Assembly: GCA_018713605.1 (NCBI GenBank)
Contig: DVOM01000037.1
Span: forward strand, 1 to 27,639
Reading direction: 5' to 3'
Length of the DNA: 27,639 bases
From: Scatacola_A faecigallinarum
GTDB lineage: Bacteria; Pseudomonadota; Alphaproteobacteria; RF32; CAG-239
A program made the translations under genes and the position numbers. Below the pieces are notes generated by a model. The model searched no databases. It was given only the letters and a program-made list of their open reading frames with translations, and was not told the DNA's origin. Positions within the stretch are counted from its first letter, which is position 1, and every line of letters begins with the position of its first letter. Below, piece after piece: positions 22,621 through 27,639 of the stretch.

Positions 22621-23775
22621 ATGGAACTGGCAACTTATGCACTTACGCCCGAAAAAAGCCGCGGGCGTCTCTATGCCGATTTTACCAACGTTATCCGTTC
22701 GCCGTTTCAGCGCGACCGAGACCGGCTGATTCATTCGTCGGCTTTCCGCAGGCTGGACGGCAAAACGCAGGTTTTCGCCTATCACGAAGGCAAAAACTAC
22801 CGTACGCGGCTGACGCACAGCATTGAAGTTGCGCAGATTACGCGCACCATCTGCAAATGTCTGGGACTGAACGAAGAACTTGGCGAAGCCATCGCGCTGG
22901 CACATGACCTCGGACATTCACCTTTCGGCCATGCCGGCGAGCGCGGCCTGCAAAACGCCATGAAAAAATTCGGCGGCTTTGATCACAACATCCAGTCGCT
23001 GAAGATTATGACCAAACTTGAAATCCACTATCCGGAATTTGAAGGCCTGAACCTGACCTGGGAAACGCTTGAAGGAACGGTTAAGCACAACGGCCCGATT
23101 AAGAGAATTACCAATCGTTATCTGAAGGAATACAACAAAAAATTTGACCTTGACCTCGGGCATTATTCTTCACTGGAAGGACAGGTCGGCGCGGTTGCCG
23201 ACGACATCGCCTATAACAACCATGACATCGACGACGGTTTCAGAGCCGGTTTTTTCAGCATTGAAAAGCTGCGCGAGCTGCCTTTTGTCAACGACATTCT
23301 TAAAGAATTCGAAAAACAGCATCCCGGTGCAGACGACAATCTTAAAATCTACGCCGTTACCCGCAACATGATTGCCCGGATGATTTTTGACGTGCTGAAA
23401 AACAGCCGGGACAACATCGCCGAACACAAAATCAGAAGTTGTGACGACGCCCGGAAGCAAAAGAAGTTCATGATCGACTTTTCCGACGGCATGAAAGCGG
23501 ACATCAAACTGCTGCGCAGGTTTTTGAAAGAATATTTCTACACGGCGACGCCGATTGCGCGCATGGACATGAAATCGCAGAGAATCGTCGAGGAACTGTT
23601 TGCCGTTTTTATGAACGACAGCAAACTGCTGCCGATGGAAACGCGCTCGCTTATCGGAGCACAGGCCAAAGACGCCGAAACGGCCGACGTCGTCTGCGAA
23701 TATATTGCCGGCATGACCGATATAGCGGCCATAGAGGAACATCGGCGGCTTTTTGATCCGCACACCCGTTTTTAG
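22621..23775 (+). CDS. dgt: Deoxyguanosinetriphosphate triphosphohydrolase-like protein
   Basis: This HD-superfamily dNTP triphosphohydrolase removes triphosphate from dNTPs and helps control nucleotide pools. The 384 residues carry the family start region SPFQRDRDRLIHSSAFRRL, then the HD metal residues: His66 (RLTHSIEVAQ), His95-Asp96 (LAHDLGHSPFGHAGE) and Asp194 (ADDIAYNNHD). Length fits the shorter alphaproteobacterial class rather than the E. coli enzyme (505). AAGGAAG at 22604-22610 precedes ATG 22621. In many alphaproteobacteria argS and a SPOR gene follow; here argS is absent and the SPOR gene comes next, 88 bases downstream. Confidence 0.93.
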   Translation: MELATYALTPEKSRGRLYADFTNVIRSPFQRDRDRLIHSSAFRRLDGKTQVFAYHEGKNYRTRLTHSIEVAQITRTICKCLGLNEELGEAIALAHDLGHSPFGHAGERGLQNAMKKFGGFDHNIQSLKIMTKLEIHYPEFEGLNLTWETLEGTVKHNGPIKRITNRYLKEYNKKFDLDLGHYSSLEGQVGAVADDIAYNNHDIDDGFRAGFFSIEKLRELPFVNDILKEFEKQHPGADDNLKIYAVTRNMIARMIFDVLKNSRDNIAEHKIRSCDDARKQKKFMIDFSDGMKADIKLLRRFLKEYFYTATPIARMDMKSQRIVEELFAVFMNDSKLLPMETRSLIGAQAKDAETADVVCEYIAGMTDIAAIEEHRRLFDPHTRF

Positions 23776-23781
23776 GCGGTT

Positions 23782-23809
23782 TTGCGTTTGCCCGTTAAAG
23801 GATTATAAA
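23782..23809 (+). promoter_or_regulatory. Possible promoter of the SPOR-M50-nagZ-tatA-like operon
   Basis: TTGCGT at 23782-23787, a 16-base spacer and TATAAA at 23804-23809, beginning six bases after the dgt stop. No terminator separates dgt from this site, so read-through from dgt is also possible. Confidence 0.4.
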
Positions 23810-23863
23810 GTTTTATCCCTTATAGTGGTTAACAAAGAATTTTAATATTGCAGGAGAAGAAGG

Positions 23864-24859
23864 ATGTTTCAGGAATTTCCGGACGACAGCAAAAACGATG
23901 ATTTTTTAAACGAATTCCGCCAGAAGATTGCCGATCAGTCCGCCGCAAACTTTGAAGAAAAACGCATTGAGATGAAACGCTCGAAAAGCGTTTTCATCGG
24001 CGCCGTTTCCGGCGTGGCGCTGGCCGGCATCGTCGGGTGGTTCGTCCTGTCTCCGCGGTATGCCGTCAACAGCCCGGAAGAGATTCCGGTTATTCGCAGA
24101 CCGCAGACCGCCATCAAGGTACAGCCAAGCGAACCGGGCGGCATGGAAATTCTGAATCAGGACAAATCGGTTTACGACATTGTTGAAAAAAAGCCGGAGG
24201 ACGACACGAAAGTCGAAAATCTGCTGCCGCCGCCGGAACAGCCAAAACTGCCGATAATCGAACCTGCGCCACAGGCCGCCTCAGTTCCGAACGATATGTT
24301 TGAAAAAGCCGAGACAGTTCCGGTTCAGGACGAAGCTCCGGAAGTAATTGCCGAAGCGCAGAAAATTGTCGCCGCCAAGGAAGAAGCCGAAGAAAAAGTC
24401 GTCAGCATTAAGGAAGCTTCACAGGCTGCCGTCGTGGCTCCGGCAAAAGTCAATACGGTAAAAATCGTCAAGGGCGAAAAGATAAAAGTTCCCAATAAAG
24501 ACTGGAGCATTAACGAAAAGACCGAAGCCGCAGCCAAACTTCAGCAGGCTCCGGCCTCCGTTCCGGTTCCGACGACTGCGGAAAAAACCGTTTCCGCAAA
24601 AGCCGCTCCGGCCGGAACCTGGCAAGTTCAGCTGATGAGTTCGCAAAACAAAAAAGCAACCGAAAACGCCTGGAACACATTGGTTAAAAAGTATCCGCCG
24701 CTGCAGGGGCAGCCGCATGAAATCGAAACTGCGGACCTTGACTTCGACGGCGTTTTCTACCGTCTGAAAGCAGGCGCCTTTGCGGACAGATCCGGCGCAG
24801 ACAACCTCTGCCGCGACATTAAAGCGCTGGGCGGAACCTGTATCGTGAAGAAAAAATAA
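23864..24859 (+). CDS. SPOR-domain single-span membrane protein
   Basis: SPOR domains bind denuded septal peptidoglycan, placing proteins such as FtsN at the division site. This 331-residue protein has a cytoplasmic N-terminus of ~42 residues and one membrane span (43-62, KSVFIGAVSGVALAGIVGWF). A long periplasmic linker rich in Pro, Ala, Glu and Lys runs to ~250, and the C-terminal SPOR repeat runs from GTWQVQLMSSQNKKATENAW to the end (FYRLKAGAFADRSGADNLC, GGTCIVKKK). It has a rich Shine-Dalgarno (GGAGAAGAAGG). Its stop overlaps the next start (TAATG). In related genomes a SPOR gene occupies this place before nagZ, so it is probably the same envelope or division protein. A DedD or FtsN equivalent is possible. 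Confidence 0.88.
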   Translation: MFQEFPDDSKNDDFLNEFRQKIADQSAANFEEKRIEMKRSKSVFIGAVSGVALAGIVGWFVLSPRYAVNSPEEIPVIRRPQTAIKVQPSEPGGMEILNQDKSVYDIVEKKPEDDTKVENLLPPPEQPKLPIIEPAPQAASVPNDMFEKAETVPVQDEAPEVIAEAQKIVAAKEEAEEKVVSIKEASQAAVVAPAKVNTVKIVKGEKIKVPNKDWSINEKTEAAAKLQQAPASVPVPTTAEKTVSAKAAPAGTWQVQLMSSQNKKATENAWNTLVKKYPPLQGQPHEIETADLDFDGVFYRLKAGAFADRSGADNLCRDIKALGGTCIVKKK

Positions 24860-25518
24860 TGAGCATGGTCAGCCTGATTGTAAATTTTGTTCCGATAATT
24901 CTGGCGATTGTGCTGCATGAGCTGGCGCACGGCTATGCGGCTTACCGTCTGGGAGACAATACGGCAAAAATTTACGGCAGGCTGACTTTGAACCCGCTTA
25001 AACATGTCGATCTTTTCGGTACGATTTTGCTGCCGGCTCTGCTTTATTTTTCGCAGGCCGGGTTTATGTTCGGCTGGGCAAAGCCCGTACCCGTCAATTT
25101 TAACAACCTGCGTCGCTCAAAGCGCGACCTGATTATTGTCGCATCGGCCGGAATTGTGACGAATCTGGCCTTAGCCGTCGTTTCCGCCGTGTTGCTCAAG
25201 TTTATCAGCATTCTGCCGCAAAGTACGGCACAGGGCGTTATCGGCCTGTTTCTGCTCAACATGGTCGTTTTCAACGTGGTGCTGGCAATTTTCAACGCCC
25301 TTCCCGTTCCGCCACTGGACGGTTCCAAAATTCTGTTTGGCTGGATAAACAAACCATGGGCGCAGAAATACATCAGTGCCGAAAGACAGGGACTGGCTGC
25401 CATTGTGTTAATCGCTTTTATTCTTCCGGCTGTCGGCGGCCGTTTCGGCTTTGACCTGAATTTTTTCGGCATGCTGCTGATTAAAGGCGCAAAGCTTATT
25501 CTTTCGATTTTACTGTAA
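24859..25518 (+). CDS. Site-2 protease family membrane metalloprotease (M50)
   Basis: This 219-residue, strongly hydrophobic protein has about five or six membrane segments. The zinc-binding motif HELAH is at residues 20-24 inside the first segment. The third ligand region FNALPVPPLDG carries Asn146 and Asp154, the NxxPxPxLDG motif of small PDZ-less site-2 proteases (YwhC/RseP-minimal group). These enzymes cleave transmembrane helices of substrate proteins, often releasing regulators. The start overlaps the stop of the SPOR gene by one base, and nagZ begins ten bases after it, so the three are cotranscribed. The substrate is unknown; a membrane-anchored partner such as the adjacent single-span SPOR protein is a speculative idea. 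Confidence 0.88.
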   Translation: MSMVSLIVNFVPIILAIVLHELAHGYAAYRLGDNTAKIYGRLTLNPLKHVDLFGTILLPALLYFSQAGFMFGWAKPVPVNFNNLRRSKRDLIIVASAGIVTNLALAVVSAVLLKFISILPQSTAQGVIGLFLLNMVVFNVVLAIFNALPVPPLDGSKILFGWINKPWAQKYISAERQGLAAIVLIAFILPAVGGRFGFDLNFFGMLLIKGAKLILSILL

Positions 25519-25528
25519 GGACAAATTC

Positions 25529-26617
25529 ATGAACAAACCTATTTCCGCCGCTCTGATTTCCGTCGCCGGAACAATGCTGTCCGACGGCGAACGAAGACTG
25601 ATTGAACAATACCGTCCGCTCGGCGTCAGCCTTTTTGCCCGCAATATCGAGAGCCGTTCCCAGCTTGCCGAATTGACAAGGCAAATACGGGAAGCGGCAG
25701 AAGACGAAAACATCATTATCGCCGTCGATCAGGAAGGCGGCCGGGTCAGAAGACTGGCAGAACCGGAATTTCGTCCGTACGCATCGCAGTACGTTCTGGG
25801 GAAAATCGGTGAAACTTACGGTCAGGAAGAAGCGGAAAAAGCAGTATACGAACATGTGCTTCTGATAAGCAAAGACCTGAAAGACTGCGGCATCAACATG
25901 AATTTTGCACCGGTGCTTGACCTGGCTTTTGAAGAAACCGCGGCAGTGCTGAAAAGCCGCTGTTTCGGCAATGACGAAAAGAAAACTGCGGCTTACGGCA
26001 AAATTATGGTTGAAGGTTATATCCGCAACGGCATCTGCCCCTGCATCAAGCATATGCCGGGACACGGCAGGGTTACCACCGACCCGCATCTGGGACTGCC
26101 GATATTGAACCAGCCGCTGAAAGAGCTGGAAAAAGACTTTTTTCCGTTCGGAAAACTAAATCATGCGCCGGCAGGAATGACCGCACACGTGGTTATTCCC
26201 GAAACAGACGCGGTTAATCCGGTCACACAGTCGGCCAAAGGCATCAGGGAAATTATCCGCGGACGCATCGGTTTTGACGGCCTGCTGATTTCGGACGCCA
26301 TCGACATGAAAGCCCTCAACGGCAAAATCGGCGAAAAAGCTCAAACCTGTATTGCCGCCGGCTGTGACGCCGTCTGCTACTGCGGCGGCGACAGCGAAGA
26401 TGCTGCCGAAGTATGTAAAAGAGCCGGATTTATGTCGGATAAGTCGATGATAAGGTTTGAAAAAATCAAAAACATATTTCAGAATAACGTTTATGTTGCC
26501 GATTACGAGGCCGTGGCCAGAGATTACGAAAGCCTTACCGGCCGGATAGAAAAATACCGGGACAACTATGATGCAACGGAAGTCCTGAACAGAATGAAAC
26601 AAACAAGAGGAGAATAG
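25529..26617 (+). CDS. nagZ: Beta-N-acetylhexosaminidase, GH3 (NagZ-like)
   Basis: NagZ removes N-acetylglucosamine from anhydromuropeptides in the cytoplasm during peptidoglycan recycling. The 362-residue protein has no signal peptide. It shows AVDQEGGRVRRL (67-76), KHMPGHGR (174-181), the Asp185-x-His187 catalytic dyad loop typical of NagZ-type GH3 enzymes (TTDPH), and FDGLLISDAIDMKAL with nucleophile Asp256. It is single-domain like other NagZ proteins, slightly longer than E. coli's (341). TAAGGA lies upstream of the ATG. The gene lies directly before a TatA-like gene; scpA and scpB, often between them in alphaproteobacteria, are missing here. Confidence 0.92.
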   Translation: MNKPISAALISVAGTMLSDGERRLIEQYRPLGVSLFARNIESRSQLAELTRQIREAAEDENIIIAVDQEGGRVRRLAEPEFRPYASQYVLGKIGETYGQEEAEKAVYEHVLLISKDLKDCGINMNFAPVLDLAFEETAAVLKSRCFGNDEKKTAAYGKIMVEGYIRNGICPCIKHMPGHGRVTTDPHLGLPILNQPLKELEKDFFPFGKLNHAPAGMTAHVVIPETDAVNPVTQSAKGIREIIRGRIGFDGLLISDAIDMKALNGKIGEKAQTCIAAGCDAVCYCGGDSEDAAEVCKRAGFMSDKSMIRFEKIKNIFQNNVYVADYEAVARDYESLTGRIEKYRDNYDATEVLNRMKQTRGE

Positions 26618-26619
26618 AC

Positions 26620-26853
26620 ATGTTTTCAGGTTTTTGGGGATGGTTTTTGGTCGTCGTTATCGTGGCGGTCATTTTCGGAGCCGGCAAACTTCCCGATTTG
26701 AAAGTTCAGGCAGAAGAAAAACTTAAACTTCTGGCCAGTGCCGCAGAAAAAGGCAAAAAGGAACTGGAAGCAAAAATCAACGAGGCCAAGAAAAAACGCG
26801 AAGAAAACAAAGAGGAAAACAAGGACGGAGAGGAAAACAAACCTTCTGAATAA
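26620..26853 (+). CDS. tatA: TatA/TatE-like twin-arginine translocase protein
   Basis: This 77-residue protein has the TatA plan: a short membrane helix (FWGWFLVVVIVAVIFGA, residues ~4-20), a hinge with the conserved Phe-Gly, KLPDL, then an amphipathic helix (KVQAEEKLKLLASAAEKG) and a hydrophilic Lys/Glu/Asn tail. TatA oligomers form the pore of the Tat export system. The usual LGxxLG-type sequence after KLP is replaced, so this is a divergent member. GAGGAG at 26607-26612 precedes ATG 26620, two bases after the nagZ stop. Position after nagZ supports the call, but tatB and tatC do not follow: a terminator comes next. Confidence 0.7.
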   Translation: MFSGFWGWFLVVVIVAVIFGAGKLPDLKVQAEEKLKLLASAAEKGKKELEAKINEAKKKREENKEENKDGEENKPSE

Positions 26854-26871
26854 CACCGTATGTCTTTACAG

Positions 26872-26904
26872 AGCCGCAACCTGAACAGGTTGCGGCTTTT
26901 TTTT
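26872..26904 (+). terminator. Rho-independent terminator after the tatA-like gene
   Basis: AGCCGCAACCTG (26872-26883) and CAGGTTGCGGCT (26886-26897) make a perfect 12-bp stem with loop AA, followed by a run of eight T. It closes the SPOR-M50-nagZ-tatA unit. Confidence 0.93.
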
Positions 26905-27010
26905 GGTATTTATCCTCCCGGCACAAATAATTATGGATTTATAAAAAAAGCTGTGATAACATATAGTTATAAAGTATTTAGAATTATCCAAGAACTTTTG
27001 GAGAATGACT

Positions 27011-27460
27011 ATGAGCATTTCGTCTACCAGAAAAGTATCGAGCTCAACGGGAAGTCAGACACGAAGCGCACCGGTTAAGCATACGGATCACAATTATATT
27101 ATCGGATCCGAGGGTGAATCTTTTGTGGAAGTCATTGACGCTTCCAACAACATTTCGGTCAACAACGACGACAACAGAGACAACAAACAGAAGCAATCTT
27201 CATCTTTCGCGGCTCCCGAAAAAGAAGACGGCAACGCATTAAGCGGCGGCGGCGCATATATTCCGAGCGCAATAGAAGCGTTAAGCGCCAGCGGCGTTTA
27301 CGACGAAATGCCGGACGACAGGCACAACAACAGGGTCAACGTTTACGGCAACAATCAATCCATTATCAAAGACGAGGAAGTGGAACGAACCGGGCATACA
27401 TATCTTAAGCACTTTTACGAGACCAATCAAATTCTGGAAGAAGTCGACGAATTGGTTTAA
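27011..27460 (+). CDS. Hydrophilic protein of unknown function
   Basis: Not recognised. ATG 27011 is preferred because GGAG at 27000-27003 lies seven bases upstream, giving 149 residues; ATG 27005 is too close. There is no signal peptide, membrane span or cysteine. Residues 1-~75 are Ser, Asn, Asp and Lys-rich and probably disordered. The C-terminal half (AYIPSAIEALSASGVYDEMP, NNRVNVYGNNQSII, YLKHFYETNQILEEVDELV) looks more ordered, with a final helix. It stands alone between two strong terminators with an AT-rich upstream region, so it is a single-gene unit. Confidence 0.7.
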   Translation: MSISSTRKVSSSTGSQTRSAPVKHTDHNYIIGSEGESFVEVIDASNNISVNNDDNRDNKQKQSSSFAAPEKEDGNALSGGGAYIPSAIEALSASGVYDEMPDDRHNNRVNVYGNNQSIIKDEEVERTGHTYLKHFYETNQILEEVDELV

Positions 27461-27478
27461 ACATAAACTTTTCATCAG

Positions 27479-27504
27479 GCCCCTCGATTGAGGGGCTTTT
27501 TTTT
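27479..27504 (+). terminator. Rho-independent terminator of the 27011 gene
   Basis: GCCCCTC (27479-27485) and GAGGGGC (27490-27496) with loop GATT, followed by eight T, 18 bases after the stop codon. Confidence 0.92.
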
Positions 27505-27533
27505 GCGGAAAATAAAACCGGTTTCAACTGTTG

Positions 27534-27562
27534 TTGACTTTTGCCGAAATCTGCGCTATATT
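27534..27562 (+). promoter_or_regulatory. Strong promoter reading out of the right edge
   Basis: TTGACT (27534-27539), a 17-base spacer and TATATT (27557-27562). Expected start near 27570. The downstream gene lies outside the window. Confidence 0.65.
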
Positions 27563-27569
27563 AATTTCA

Positions 27570-27639
27570 GGTGTGGATGTTTTACCGCGGCGGAATGCCG
27601 CCGGCGGGTATGTGTTAGGTAATCGGTCATGGGAAGAGT
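27570..27639 (+). other. Partial leader or RNA downstream of the edge promoter
   Basis: The first ~70 transcribed bases are G-rich and include a CGGCGG/CCGCCG hairpin with loop AATG around 27589-27604. A tiny frame from ATG 27577 (MFYRGGMPPAGMC, then stop) follows AGGTGTGG, and another possible start ATG lies at 27629. Whether this is a leader, a small RNA or the start of a gene cannot be decided because the window ends. Confidence 0.25.

Overview
The window reads as chromosomal DNA of an alphaproteobacterium of moderate GC content, probably from an uncultured gut-type lineage (that habitat guess is inference). The evidence is gene content and order: a priA-atpHAGDC block with the F0 genes elsewhere, xerC beside priA, an rnr ... 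rpmG neighbourhood with a cysteine-free L33, and a dgt / SPOR / nagZ / tatA-like run that resembles a thinned version of the usual alphaproteobacterial dgt-argS-SPOR-nagZ-scpAB-tatABC cluster. No rRNA, tRNA, CRISPR array or intact insertion sequence was found.

Left part (1-8.3 kb): an exported cysteine-rich repeat protein is followed by about 340 bases of non-coding DNA packed with palindromes and a five-hairpin array. Next come a FadL-type outer-membrane porin (minus) and a divergent Aas-type acyltransferase/acyl-ACP synthetase (plus). These two make a plausible fatty-acid and lysophospholipid salvage pair around a shared control region with inverted TGTAACAAT-like sites. A hexapeptide-repeat acyltransferase and glmS form a short operon.

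Centre (8.3-18.2 kb): a repeat-rich gap leads into a consensus promoter driving a structured RNA. The closing stem of this RNA and a terminator compete for the same CCGCC segment just upstream of a 75-residue XRE-type protein. This is the best candidate for an undescribed element in the window. The minus-strand F1 ATP synthase operon follows, including a beta subunit with an N-terminal Lys/Ala-rich extension of about 64 residues. Then come priA, two small minus-strand genes of unknown function, and xerC.

Right part (18.3-27.6 kb): rpmG, an S41 peptidase without a recognisable PDZ domain, RNase R and exonuclease III lie on the minus strand, the last three overlapping. On the plus strand, dgt, a SPOR-domain membrane protein, a site-2 protease, nagZ and a TatA-like protein serve nucleotide hygiene, the cell envelope and peptidoglycan recycling. 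An unrecognised hydrophilic protein follows, and a strong promoter fires out of the right edge.

Functional calls rest on motifs and remembered family features only; no database search was run.
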